This document shows, in pieces, positions 1 through 8,704 of a stretch of DNA of 64,000 nt (position 1 is the first letter of the stretch; each line of letters starts with the position of its first letter). The DNA is from Ralstonia sp. RRA (GTDB taxonomy: Bacteria; Pseudomonadota; Gammaproteobacteria; Burkholderiales; Burkholderiaceae). The notes beneath the pieces were generated by a model, which was given only the letters and a program-made list of their open reading frames with translations, was not told where the DNA came from and made no database searches. A program made the position numbers and the translations under genes. Location of the stretch: assembly GCF_037023145.1 (NCBI RefSeq), contig NZ_CP146092.1, positions 186,001-250,000 on the forward strand, in the 5' to 3' direction.

Positions 1-1
1 T

Positions 2-235
2 ACGGACTGCGCAGAATACTGCGCCATCACGCGCAGGTTCCTGGAGCGCAATAGTGAATTTGCTGAACTGCTGCTGGAAGACTGCGCCGAGATTTGTAAC
101 CAGTGTGCGGAAGAATGCGATCATCACGGCCAAGGCCATTGCAGCGGCTGCGCAACCGCCTGCCGCGCCTGCATGAGCGCCTGCCTGAAAGTCGCTGGCG
201 TTGAGGCAGCCACCGCTGAACCGACCGTTTTCTAA
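2..235 (+). CDS. Four-helix-bundle copper-binding (Csp/DUF326-like) protein, C-terminal part
   Basis: The gene is cut by the left edge of the window; 77 residues and the stop codon remain. The visible part is very cysteine-rich, with repeated C-x3-C and C-x2-C spacings (TDCAEYC, EDCAEICNQCAEEC, CSGCATACRACMSAC). In the Csp family such cysteines line a four-helix bundle and hold Cu(I). The protein is probably a small copper-storage or detoxification protein; any N-terminal export signal would lie outside the window. It ends 18 bp before a CadR-like regulator gene on the same strand, so the two may share a transcript. Family call is firm from the cysteine pattern; metal preference is inferred. 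Confidence 0.85.
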   Translation, partial: TDCAEYCAITRRFLERNSEFAELLLEDCAEICNQCAEECDHHGQGHCSGCATACRACMSACLKVAGVEAATAEPTVF

Positions 236-253
236 TCCCCTTTTTCAACGCAT

Positions 254-730
254 ATGAAAATTGGCGAGCTCGCCCAGCGCACGGGCATCAGCATCGAGAC
301 CATCCGTTTCTATGAAGCGCAGGGCCTGCTGCCGCCGCCGGCGCGCGCCGCCAACAACTACCGCGTCTACACACCCGAGCATGCCGAGCAACTGGCCTTC
401 ATTGCGAAGTGCCGGTCGCTCGACATGGCGCATACCGAAATCCGCCGGTTGCTGGAACTGCAGAGCAACCCGCAGGCCTCGTGCGAGGAAATCAATCATC
501 TGCTGGACGACCACCTGCGCCATGTTGAAGCACGCATTGCCGAGCTGACCGAACTCAAGCGCCAGATCGAATCGATCGGGCTGCGCTGCACGACGGCCGC
601 ATCCGTGGCGGAATGCGGCGTGCTGCAGTCGCTGCATGAAGAGCCGGTCGCCACCAGCCCCCACGGCCACAACCATGATCATGGCGAGGCCGAACACGCA
701 CATCGTCACATCCGCGGCGTGCATCGCTGA
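254..730 (+). CDS. cadR: CadR/PbrR-like MerR-family regulator (Cd/Pb/Zn-responsive)
   Basis: A 158-residue MerR-family repressor/activator. The N-terminal winged helix starts MKIGELAQRTGISIETIRFY; a dimerisation helix follows at about residues 76-108. Cysteines at C77, C112 and C121 match the metal-sensing triad of CadR/PbrR proteins. The C-terminus is His-rich (HGHNHDHGEAEHAHRH), as in CadR, and could bind metal. No Shine-Dalgarno sequence is visible before the ATG, which lies 18 bp after the Csp-like gene, so translation may depend on that neighbour. Its likely target is the promoter of the P-type ATPase gene that reads in from 4922, where a CadR/PbrR-type dyad is present. Confidence 0.9.
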   Translation: MKIGELAQRTGISIETIRFYEAQGLLPPPARAANNYRVYTPEHAEQLAFIAKCRSLDMAHTEIRRLLELQSNPQASCEEINHLLDDHLRHVEARIAELTELKRQIESIGLRCTTAASVAECGVLQSLHEEPVATSPHGHNHDHGEAEHAHRHIRGVHR

Positions 731-806
731 CGGGCCATACCTGCTGCCGGGCACGTCACTTTGACGTGCGATACTCGCCGCATTTCACGACATGTGGATG
801 GGGCGG

Positions 807-2429
807 ATGAAGACGAAAACGGCAACGCATTTTCTGCATCAGCAACGCATGGCGCTCGGCGCGGTCACGATGGCCGCCGCTGCGGCAACGCATGCCGCAA
901 CGCCATCGCGCATCACCGATGTCACGCTGTATCCGGATAGCGCCACGGTTGTGCGCACCGCCACCGTTGCCGCCGGTGCACGCAGTGTCGAGCTGACCTG
1001 CCTGCCAACCACATTCGATGCCGACAGCTTGCGTGTCGAGAGCGAGAGCGCCATCCGCGTGGGTGATGTGCGTGTGGAAACCGTGCCCAGTGAAGGCAGT
1101 ACTTGCGCAAAGACTGCCCTGGAAACTCAGATCCGCACTCTCCAAGATCAGCGAGCCGCGCTCGACGTGCAACTGCAGGCGAACGCGCTGTCGGCCAGCT
1201 ACCTGAAGGCGGTAAGTGAACGTACCGGCGGCGATGGGCGTGCACCGGCCACGGACTTCTCAACACTGGGCCGCGCCACCGATGCGCTGGCGCGTAACGC
1301 GCAGGAAGTCTTCACGCGGCAAGAGCAACTGAAGAAGCGCGACGCCGAGTTGAAAGCGCAGCTCGATGCGCTGCAACGCACGCATGGTTCGGGCGCCGAC
1401 ACGCTGCGCACAGTTCGCATTGCCGTGGCAGCACCGCGTGGCGGCGAATTGCGCGTCAGCTACCAGACCGCGCGTGCGGGCTGGCGGCCGGCATATCAGG
1501 CAAGTGTGGATTCCGTGCACTCGAACGTCGTCGTTGAGCGACAGGCAACAGTTGCGCAATCAACCGGGGAAGACTGGCGCGGCGTTCGGCTGCGGCTGTC
1601 GACGGGCCAGCCACGCAATACGCCTCGTGGTCCGGAGCCGTATGCATGGCAACTGGACATCCAGCAACCGCAGCCCACACCCAAAGCCGCCCCTGCGCCG
1701 GTGTTCTCAAGGGCAGTCGCGCCGGCAGCCGTCGCCTCGGAAACCTCGCGCTGGGGGCTTCGTGGGACGGAAGACGCCCCGCTCTTTGACGTCAACACCA
1801 TCCAGACCACCTTCTCCACCGAATTTGAAGTCCCCGGCGCCGTGGAACTGCCGTCCGATGCGCAGAAGGTGACCTTCTCGCTGGCAAGCGAAACGCTGCC
1901 CGCCAAGCTGACGGCGCGCAGCACACCCCGCATGGATCGCGCTGCTTACCTGATCGCGACCGTGGATCGCCCGCAGGGCGTCTGGCCGGGCGGCACGTTG
2001 CAATTGCGCCGCGACGGCGCGGTCGTGGGGACAACGACGTGGAATCCGGCAGGTGAAGACCAGAAGATCACACTTCCCTTCGGCCGCGATGATTTCGTGA
2101 CGGTGGTGGTGGAAACACCCAATACCTTCCAGCGCAGCGTTGGTTTGCTCGACAACCGCAACGAGCGCCAGCTTGGGGCGCTTTACACGGTGCGAAACCA
2201 GCACCGTGACGCGATCACCGTCGAGATCCTAGAAGCCACGCCGGTCAGCCAGTCCGACGACATCAAGGTGCGCTCAACCTTCTCGCCGGAGCCGGCCAAG
2301 CGCGACTGGGAGCACCGCCCGGGCGTGATCGCATGGGAGCAGACGATTCCGGCCGGACAGAGCGCCCGCTTCTCCGCCGACTACCTCATCACCTACCCGA
2401 AGGACGCGCGCGTCACCGGCTTGCGTTGA
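807..2429 (+). CDS. MuiA-like (mucoidy inhibitor A) DUF4139 family protein
   Basis: About 540 residues with a likely Sec signal peptide (hydrophobic stretch ALGAVTMAAAAATHA) followed by the family's N-terminal DUF4140-like segment (ITDVTLYPDSATVVRTATV) and a central coiled coil (about residues 100-200, rich in LQDQRAAL-type heptads). The C-terminal half is a DUF4139 beta-rich domain (DWRGVRLRLSTGQP near the middle, WEQTIPAGQSARFSADYLITYP at the end). The family is secreted or envelope-associated; its biochemical role is unknown. I prefer the ATG at 807, which follows GGGGCGG, over the in-frame ATG at 792. It sits between cadR and the convergent cadA gene without an obvious link to metals. Confidence 0.8.
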   Translation: MKTKTATHFLHQQRMALGAVTMAAAAATHAATPSRITDVTLYPDSATVVRTATVAAGARSVELTCLPTTFDADSLRVESESAIRVGDVRVETVPSEGSTCAKTALETQIRTLQDQRAALDVQLQANALSASYLKAVSERTGGDGRAPATDFSTLGRATDALARNAQEVFTRQEQLKKRDAELKAQLDALQRTHGSGADTLRTVRIAVAAPRGGELRVSYQTARAGWRPAYQASVDSVHSNVVVERQATVAQSTGEDWRGVRLRLSTGQPRNTPRGPEPYAWQLDIQQPQPTPKAAPAPVFSRAVAPAAVASETSRWGLRGTEDAPLFDVNTIQTTFSTEFEVPGAVELPSDAQKVTFSLASETLPAKLTARSTPRMDRAAYLIATVDRPQGVWPGGTLQLRRDGAVVGTTTWNPAGEDQKITLPFGRDDFVTVVVETPNTFQRSVGLLDNRNERQLGALYTVRNQHRDAITVEILEATPVSQSDDIKVRSTFSPEPAKRDWEHRPGVIAWEQTIPAGQSARFSADYLITYPKDARVTGLR

Positions 2430-2465
2430 TGGTCTTCTCGTGCACGCGCTGTCGGATCGCGATGA

Positions 2466-4922
2466 TCAGACGCGCGTGTGCATCACCCGCAGCCCGTTGA
2501 ACACCACCAGCAGGCTCGCGCCCACGTCGGCAAAGATGGCCATCCACAGCGTGGCGTCACCCATCACGGCGAGTGCGAGGAACACCGCCTTGATGCCGAG
2601 TGCCAGCACGATGTTCTGACGCAGCACCGCCACCGTGCGACGGCTGATGCGGATGAAGCCGGCGAGCTTGCGCGGGTCGTCGTCCATGATGGCGACGTCC
2701 GCAGCCTCCAGTGCCGTGGCCGTGCCCGCTGCGCCCATGGCGAAGCCGATGTCGGCGCGTGCGAGGGCCGGGGCGTCGTTGATGCCGTCACCGACCATGC
2801 CGACAAAGCCATGCTGTGCGGCAAGTTCGCCCACCACGCGCTGCTTGTCGGCGGGGAGTTGCTCGGCATGGACGTTGTCGATGCCGACCGCCTTGGCGAT
2901 GGCCTGTGCCGCGCGGCGGTCGTCGCCGGTAATCATGACGGGCTGCACACCCAGTGCACGCAGCTCAGCGATGGCCTGTGCGCTTTCCGGGCGCTCGCGG
3001 TCACGCACGCCGAAGAGTGCCACCGCACCGTTCGTGTCGCACAGCGTGACGGCGGACATGCCTTCAGCCTGCAAACCTTCCGCGGCGGCGCGCCAGTCGG
3101 CGGTATCAAAGCCGCGCTCAGCCACCAGTGCGGCGTTACCGAGGTGCCAGCGCACGCCACCCAGCGTGCCGGCCACACCACGGCCCGGCAGCACGGACAG
3201 GTCCTCAACCGCGCCCGCATCTACGGCGCCATGCGCTTGCGCAGCCTGCACAATCGCCACGGCAATCGGATGCGTGGTATTGGCGTCTAGCGCGGCGGCC
3301 ACAGCCAGTGCCTGCAGGTGGGCGCCATCCGTGGCGACACTCAGATCCGCCACGGCGCGGCGCGTGCCCCGCGTGTCATCAGGCAACACCACGGCATCCA
3401 GCACCGGGCGGCCAGCAGTGAGCGTGCCGGTCTTGTCCAGCGCCAGCGCACGCAGGCGCCGGCCGCTTTCCAGATAGACACCGCCCTTGACGACGATGCC
3501 GCGTCGCGCCGCTGCAGCCAGGCCGCTGACCACCGTCACCGGCGTGGAGATCACCAGTGCGCAGGGGCAAGCGATCACCAGCAACACCAGCGCGCGATAC
3601 GTCCACGTCAGCCAACCATCGGCAGTAACCAGGGGCCCGCCCACGGCAACCGCCAGCGCCAGCAGCATCATGGCGGGCGTGTAGATGGACGAGAACTTGT
3701 CGACGAAGCGTTGGGTGGGCGCGCGCTGCGACTGCGCTTCCTGAATGGCCCCAGCGATGCGCGCGAGCGTGCTGTCGGCGGCCACCGCCGTGGCTTCGGC
3801 CTCGATCACGCCGTCGGTGACGATGGTGCCGGCAAGGATGGTGTCGCCCACGGTCTTCTCCACCGGCAGGCTCTCGCCGGTGACGGGCGATTCGTCCAGC
3901 GCTGCGCGGCCGCTCACGATGCGTGCATCCACTGGCACACGGCTGCCCGTGCGTACTCGCAGGCGTGCGCCGATGGCGACCGTGTCAACGGCCACATCAC
4001 GCCAGCCGCCATTGCCGTCAGTCAACTCTGCAGTATCGGGGGCGATGGCAATCAGTGCGCGTACCGCATCCCGGGCACGCACCAGGGCGCGTGCCTCAAT
4101 GGCTTCGGCCACGGCAAACAGGAAGATCACCATGGCCGCTTCCGCCCACTTGCCGATCAGCAGCGCGCCGATGACGGCCACCGCCATCAGGAAGTTGATG
4201 TTGAACGTGAGCGCGCGCACGGCAATCCAGCCCTTGCGCAGCGTCGGTCCGCCGGCCAGTGCGATAGAGGCAAGCGCCAGCGCCAGCACCGGCCAAGCGT
4301 GATCCCCCAGGGACCAGGCGATGGCTTCCGCGCCAAACGCGGCCACACCGCCGATACCCAGCAGCCACGTGCGACGCGAGATGCCAGTGGGCTCAGCAGA
4401 CGCCGCAGCCGCGCGGTCATGCGCCTCCAGCACCTCGCCATCCATGCCGATGGCGCGCAGCGCTTCCAGGAACGGCGTGACGTCGTCCACGGTGTGGTGG
4501 ATGGTGAGGTGGCGCTCCAGCAGGTTGAAATCCAGCGCGATCACGCCGGCGGCGTTGCCCAGCTTGTTGCGGATCATGCGTTCTTCGGTCGGGCAGTCCA
4601 TCTGCTGGATGCGGACCTTCGTGCGTCCCTTGGCGCGGGCCAGGACCGCGGCATCAATGGGGGCAACTACCGGTGCCGGTCCGTGTGCATGCGCATGATC
4701 GTGGCTGCAGCTATGGCCCTTGCCGTCCGCCTGCTCATGTTCGTGGTCATGGTCATGTTCATGGTCGTGACCGTGGTCATGGCCGTTTCCAGGCTGGTGC
4801 GCGTGGTCGGCAGACTCCCGTGCAACGGGATGATCGTGACCGCAGCAACCGCCGCAGCCAGACGCTTCCGGCTTGGCGGCGTGGTTGTGGGATAGGAGGG
4901 CGGAGGCGAGATCTGGTTTCAT
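2466..4922 (-). CDS. cadA: Cd(2+)/Zn(2+)/Pb(2+)-exporting P1B-type ATPase
   Basis: An 818-residue inner-membrane metal exporter. The N-terminus is very His/Asp-rich (repeated HDHEHDHDH runs, about residues 10-85), followed by one HMA domain with the MDCPTEE metal site of the Zn/Cd/Pb group. Transmembrane helices, an actuator loop (DESPVTGESLP), the ion-translocating CPC motif (about residues 452-454) and the phosphorylation site DKTGT (D496) follow in normal order, ending with GDGINDAPALA. All catalytic residues are intact. The ATG at 4922 lies only one base after GGAGG and falls at the predicted transcription start, so translation may be leaderless; an in-frame TTG at 4934 is the alternative. 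The CadR-like protein at 254-730 is the probable regulator. Confidence 0.95.
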   Translation of the reverse strand: MKPDLASALLSHNHAAKPEASGCGGCCGHDHPVARESADHAHQPGNGHDHGHDHEHDHDHEHEQADGKGHSCSHDHAHAHGPAPVVAPIDAAVLARAKGRTKVRIQQMDCPTEERMIRNKLGNAAGVIALDFNLLERHLTIHHTVDDVTPFLEALRAIGMDGEVLEAHDRAAAASAEPTGISRRTWLLGIGGVAAFGAEAIAWSLGDHAWPVLALALASIALAGGPTLRKGWIAVRALTFNINFLMAVAVIGALLIGKWAEAAMVIFLFAVAEAIEARALVRARDAVRALIAIAPDTAELTDGNGGWRDVAVDTVAIGARLRVRTGSRVPVDARIVSGRAALDESPVTGESLPVEKTVGDTILAGTIVTDGVIEAEATAVAADSTLARIAGAIQEAQSQRAPTQRFVDKFSSIYTPAMMLLALAVAVGGPLVTADGWLTWTYRALVLLVIACPCALVISTPVTVVSGLAAAARRGIVVKGGVYLESGRRLRALALDKTGTLTAGRPVLDAVVLPDDTRGTRRAVADLSVATDGAHLQALAVAAALDANTTHPIAVAIVQAAQAHGAVDAGAVEDLSVLPGRGVAGTLGGVRWHLGNAALVAERGFDTADWRAAAEGLQAEGMSAVTLCDTNGAVALFGVRDRERPESAQAIAELRALGVQPVMITGDDRRAAQAIAKAVGIDNVHAEQLPADKQRVVGELAAQHGFVGMVGDGINDAPALARADIGFAMGAAGTATALEAADVAIMDDDPRKLAGFIRISRRTVAVLRQNIVLALGIKAVFLALAVMGDATLWMAIFADVGASLLVVFNGLRVMHTRV

Positions 4923-4928
4923 GCCTCC

Positions 4929-4959
4929 ATTCAAAACCCTGAAGAAGCTTTAGGGTCAA
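4929..4959 (-). promoter_or_regulatory. MerR/CadR-type promoter of cadA
   Basis: On the minus strand, a -35 TTGACC (4959-4954) and a -10-like TTGAAT (4934-4929) are separated by 19 bp, the over-long spacer typical of MerR-controlled promoters. A dyad at 4956-4936 overlaps the 3' end of the -35 and fills the spacer: arms ACCCTAAAG and TTCAGGGT, close to known CadR/PbrR operators. With this spacing the transcript would start at about 4922, the ATG of cadA itself. Confidence 0.8.
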
Positions 4960-4968
4960 GCCCTCATC

Positions 4969-5517
4969 TCAAATAGGGCTTTTGCTCCACTTAGTAACGA
5001 TGGCGCGGGCTTCCGGCCAGTCGCCCAGGTCCGATTCGGCATTGATATGACCGCGCGCCCCCAGATCGATGGGCGTAGCGCCCCAGGCTTCGGCCTGTTG
5101 GCGGCTCCAGACGGCATCGCTGAAGGGGTCGTTGGTGCTGAAAATGAGGGTGGCCGGAAACGGCAGACACTGCTGCGGCACCGGCTGGAAGTCAATCAGC
5201 TCGGGTGGCGAATCTTCGCGGCCAAGCTGCGGTGGCGCCACCAGCAAGGCACCGCGCACGCGCGCTGTGTGGGCAGATGCCGCTGCCCAATGCGCCGTCA
5301 GCACGCAGCCCAGGCTGTGCGCCACCAGCACGACATCACCCGGTGCGTCACGCACGGCTTCATCCAGTGCGGTCACCCAGTCGGTCCGTTTGGGGGTGAA
5401 CCACTCGCGCTGCTGAACACGGCGATCCCCGTGCAACGCCTCCCAGCGCGATTGCCAATGTTCGGGGCCGGAGTTCTGCCAGCCAGGCAGGATCAGGATG
5501 GTCGGGGCAGTGCTCAC
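4969..5517 (-). CDS. RBBP9/YdeN-type alpha/beta hydrolase
   Basis: A 182-residue serine hydrolase of the small RBBP9/YdeN family. Counting from the GTG at 5517, the oxyanion-region motif LPGWQNSGPEHWQ is at residues 10-21, the nucleophile elbow AHSLG gives S68, D130 lies in STNDPF and H157 in GHIN, completing a plausible Ser-Asp-His triad. No signal peptide is seen, so it should be cytosolic. The GTG start is chosen because GGAG lies 5 bp upstream; a longer reading frame to 5595 lacks a ribosome-binding site. Substrate is unknown. It is divergent from the CitMHS operon. Confidence 0.85.
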   Translation of the reverse strand: MSTAPTILILPGWQNSGPEHWQSRWEALHGDRRVQQREWFTPKRTDWVTALDEAVRDAPGDVVLVAHSLGCVLTAHWAAASAHTARVRGALLVAPPQLGREDSPPELIDFQPVPQQCLPFPATLIFSTNDPFSDAVWSRQQAEAWGATPIDLGARGHINAESDLGDWPEARAIVTKWSKSPI

Positions 5518-5705
5518 AGAGTCTCCAGCATCGGGTTGGAACGCGCCACATTCTGCCGGGATTTTCCGAGCGGCGCCTACATCACTTATCGTCAAATCAG
5601 CTCAATCCATCCAAATATTCGGTTTCACAGGCAGATCACCAGCTTCTACAGTCGCCTGTAAATCCCGCCAACAGGGATTCCGATTCCAAGCACTCGGAGG
5701 AGACC

Positions 5706-7004
5706 ATGCTCGCACTGCTCGGGCTGCTGACCATCGTCGCGCTGTTTGTCGTCATCCTGACGAAGCGCATGTCGCCGTTGGTTGCGCTCATCGCCATTCC
5801 CGTCATCGCCGCGCTTGTGGGCGGCTTCGGGCTCAACACCAGCAAGTTCATCATCGGCGGCATCAAGGATGTGGCGCCCGTGGCGGGGATGTTCATCTTC
5901 GCCATCCTGTACTTCGGCATCGTCACGGATGCCGGCATGCTGGACCCGATCATCGACCGCATCCTGCGCACCGTGGGCAGCCGGCCGCCGCGCATCGTGG
6001 TGGGCTCGGCGCTGCTGGCGCTGCTGATTCACCTGGACGGCTCGGGCGCGGTGGCGTTCCTCATCACCATTCCGGCCATGCTGCCGCTGTACGACCGGCT
6101 CGGCATGGACCGCCGCATCCTCGCGTGCGTGACGTCGATGGCCTGCGGCGTGAACTTCCTGCCGTGGACGGGCCCGATGATTCGCGCCTCGGCCTCGCTG
6201 CACATGCCGGTGACGGACATCTTCAACCCGCTGATCCCGGTGCAGATTGCGGGGCTCGTCTTCGTGTTCGCGTGCGCCTGGCTGCTGGGCAAACGTGAAG
6301 AGAAACGCCTGGGCCTTGCCAACCACGGTGGCGCCACACAAGTCGTCGCCCGCCCGCTCACGGAGGCCGAACAGGCGCTGCGCCGCCCACGCAATTTCTG
6401 GATCAACCTCGTGCTGACCGTCGTGGTGATGGGCGTGATGGTGAGCGGCAAAGTCGACCCGGTGGTGATGTTCATGCTGGGCGTAGTGGCCGCGCTGCTC
6501 ATCAACTACCCGAACGTCGATCAGCAACGCCAGCGCGTGGATGCCCACGCCAAGGCCGCGCTGATGATGGCGAGCATCCTGCTGGCGGCAGGCGTGTTCA
6601 CCGGCATCATGAGCAAGTCCGGCATGCTCACGGCGATGGCGAAGACGGCGGTCGACTTCATCCCGCCTGCCATGGCGCACCACATTCCGGTGGTGCTGGG
6701 CGTGCTGTCGATGCCGCTGTCGCTGCTGTTCGATCCGGATTCGTTCTACTTTGGTGTGCTGCCGGTGGTGGCAGAAGCGTCGAAGATGCTGGGCGTGGCA
6801 CCGGTCCACGTGGCGCAGGCTGCTGTGCTCGGCCAGATGACGACGGGCTTTCCGGTCAGTCCGCTTACGCCCGCGACCTTCCTCGTGGTCGGCCTGTGCG
6901 GCATCGATCTGGCGGACCACCAGAAATTCTCGATCCCCTTCCTGTTCGGTGCCTCGCTGCTGATGACCGCAGCGGCGGTGGTGCTGGGCGTGCTTCCGTG
7001 GTGA
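5706..7004 (+). CDS. CitMHS-family citrate/carboxylate:cation symporter
   Basis: A 432-residue polytopic inner-membrane protein of the CitMHS family (metal-citrate:H+ symporters). It starts with a hydrophobic helix after a strong GGAGG site, and carries family-typical segments such as DVAPVAGMFIFAILYFG, IHLDGSGAVAFLITIPAMLPLY and VNFLPWTGPM in the first half and a second repeat with SPLTPATFLVVGL near the end. Length is normal. It is the first gene of an operon with two AtuA-family genes and a LysR regulator, so the true substrate may be a di- or tricarboxylate that those proteins metabolise rather than citrate. Confidence 0.88.
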   Translation: MLALLGLLTIVALFVVILTKRMSPLVALIAIPVIAALVGGFGLNTSKFIIGGIKDVAPVAGMFIFAILYFGIVTDAGMLDPIIDRILRTVGSRPPRIVVGSALLALLIHLDGSGAVAFLITIPAMLPLYDRLGMDRRILACVTSMACGVNFLPWTGPMIRASASLHMPVTDIFNPLIPVQIAGLVFVFACAWLLGKREEKRLGLANHGGATQVVARPLTEAEQALRRPRNFWINLVLTVVVMGVMVSGKVDPVVMFMLGVVAALLINYPNVDQQRQRVDAHAKAALMMASILLAAGVFTGIMSKSGMLTAMAKTAVDFIPPAMAHHIPVVLGVLSMPLSLLFDPDSFYFGVLPVVAEASKMLGVAPVHVAQAAVLGQMTTGFPVSPLTPATFLVVGLCGIDLADHQKFSIPFLFGASLLMTAAAVVLGVLPW

Positions 7005-7008
7005 TGGC

Positions 7009-8364
7009 ATGACGACCCAGTTGAAAACACTACGCATCGGCGGCGGCGCCGGTTATTCGGGCGACCGCATCGAACCTGCACTGGAACTGGCAGAGCACGG
7101 CGACATCGACGTACTGATGTTCGAGTGCCTGGCCGAGCGCACCATCGCGCTCGCGCAGCAGGTGCGCCGCAAAGATCCATCGCACGGTTACGACCCGCTG
7201 CTCGAAGCACGCATGCGCGCGGTGCTGCCGGCCTGCGCGGCGCGCGGCATCCGCATCGTCACCAACATGGGCGCAGCCAACCCGCAAGCTGCAGCGGAAC
7301 GCACGCGCGACATTGCCCGCGAGCTTGGCCTCAAGCTGCGCGTGGCGGCTGTCACCGGCGACGATGTGTACGACTTGTTGCAAACGCGCGGCCAGGACTT
7401 CACGTTGATGGATGGCGGTGAACCCGTTGCGTCGCTCGGTGCACGCATGGTGTCGGCCAATGCGTACCTCGGTGCGCAGGGCATCGTGGATGCTCTGGCG
7501 CTAGGCGCAGACGTCGTCATCACCGGGCGCGTGGCTGATCCCGCATTGGCGCTTGGGCCACTCATCCACGCCTTCGGCTGGCGCATGGACGACTGGCATC
7601 GCCTGGGCTGCGGCACGCTGGCCGGGCACCTGCTCGAATGCGCGGGGCAGATCACGGGTGGCTACTTTGCCGACCCCGGCATTAAGGACGTGCCCAATCT
7701 CGCGCGCCTAGGCTTCCCCATCGGTGAAGTCGGTGAGGACGGTGCCGTGCTCATCACCAAGGTGGCCACAGCCGGCGGCCTCGTCACCGAGGCAACGTGC
7801 AAGGAGCAGTTGCTGTATGAGATCCACAACCCCGCACGCTACCTCACACCCGATGTGGTGGCGGATTTCTCCAACGTACGCATGTACACCGATGGCACCG
7901 ATCGCGTCGTCATCGAAGGCGCAACGGGCACACCGCGCACCGGTCAGCTAAAGGTATCGATCGGCTATCTCGACAGCTATATCGGCGAGGGCCAGATCAG
8001 CTATGCCGGCCCCAACGCAGTGGCACGCGGCAGGCTGGCGCTCGACATCGTGCGCGAGCGATTGGCGCTCACCGGTGTGCAGATGACGGAGACACGCTTC
8101 GAGTTGATCGGCGTGGATGCGCTGCACGGCGCTGCCCTTTCGCGCGCGGATGCGGAACCGTATGAAGTGCGGGTGCGGGTGGCGGCGCGCACGACGTCGA
8201 TGGCCGAAGCCGTGCGCATCGGCAACGAGGTGGAAACGCTGCTGACCTGTGGCCCCTCCGGCGGCGGCGGTGCGACCAAGAGCGCGCGTGAAGTCATCGC
8301 CGTCGCGTCAACGTTGATCCCGGCCGAGCTGGCGCCTCACAACGTGCAGATTCTGGAGAGCTGA
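7009..8364 (+). CDS. AtuA-family (DUF1446) protein
   Basis: A 451-residue protein of the acyclic terpene utilisation AtuA family. It begins 5 bp after the transporter stop codon. The glycine-rich N-terminus (LRIGGGAGYSGDR), the core TNMGAANPQAAAE and VITGRVADPALALGPL, and the C-terminal CGPSGGGGATKSAREV are family hallmarks. AtuA itself is encoded in Pseudomonas citronellol/geranol clusters, but the reaction is not established and many homologues sit in unrelated operons. Here it pairs with a downstream AtuA-like small protein; in some organisms both parts are one polypeptide. With CitMHS upstream, a role in processing an imported carboxylate is inferred. Confidence 0.85.
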   Translation: MTTQLKTLRIGGGAGYSGDRIEPALELAEHGDIDVLMFECLAERTIALAQQVRRKDPSHGYDPLLEARMRAVLPACAARGIRIVTNMGAANPQAAAERTRDIARELGLKLRVAAVTGDDVYDLLQTRGQDFTLMDGGEPVASLGARMVSANAYLGAQGIVDALALGADVVITGRVADPALALGPLIHAFGWRMDDWHRLGCGTLAGHLLECAGQITGGYFADPGIKDVPNLARLGFPIGEVGEDGAVLITKVATAGGLVTEATCKEQLLYEIHNPARYLTPDVVADFSNVRMYTDGTDRVVIEGATGTPRTGQLKVSIGYLDSYIGEGQISYAGPNAVARGRLALDIVRERLALTGVQMTETRFELIGVDALHGAALSRADAEPYEVRVRVAARTTSMAEAVRIGNEVETLLTCGPSGGGGATKSAREVIAVASTLIPAELAPHNVQILES

Positions 8365-8365
8365 C

Positions 8366-8677
8366 ATGACCCGCATCCTCCGCGACCTTGCCCACACCCG
8401 TGCCGGCGACAAGGGTGACATCTCATGCATTTCCGTCATCGCCCATCGCGATGAAGACTTTGCCGTGCTGGAGCAACACGTAACGGCAGAACGCGTGCGC
8501 GCGCATTTCGCCGAGCTCGTTCACGGCGATGTTGAACGTTACGTGCTGCCGCAGTTGGGCTCGCTCAACTTCGTGCTGCACGGCGCGCTGGCCGGCGGCG
8601 TAACACGCTCGCTGGCGCTGGACGCGCATGGCAAGTCGTTGTCGAGTGCGCTGCTCACCCTGGAGATTCCGGGCTAA
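8366..8677 (+). CDS. AtuA-related small protein (ferredoxin-like fold domain)
   Basis: A 103-residue protein starting 1 bp after the AtuA-family stop codon. It opens with LRDLAHTRAGDKGDISCISVIA, the signature of the C-terminal AtuA-like ferredoxin-fold domain that is fused to DUF1446 in longer homologues. The sequence also has FVLHGALAGGVTRSLALDAHGKSLSSALL near the end, typical of the family. It is therefore likely the second subunit of one enzyme with the 7009-8364 product. No catalytic residues can be assigned with confidence. Confidence 0.8.
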   Translation: MTRILRDLAHTRAGDKGDISCISVIAHRDEDFAVLEQHVTAERVRAHFAELVHGDVERYVLPQLGSLNFVLHGALAGGVTRSLALDAHGKSLSSALLTLEIPG

Positions 8678-8704
8678 GCTGGCGCACCACGCCCCACCTT
8701 CGCC

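Noticed and set aside
3318..4895. Plus-strand 525-codon open frame opposite cadA
   Set aside because: Antisense shadow of the P-type ATPase gene; low-complexity His/Arg/Gln-rich translation, no family motif and no start signal.
5646..7037. Minus-strand 463-codon open frame opposite the CitMHS gene
   Set aside because: Translation is dominated by His, Arg and Gln as expected for the complement of a hydrophobic GC-rich gene; the plus strand has a clear transporter.
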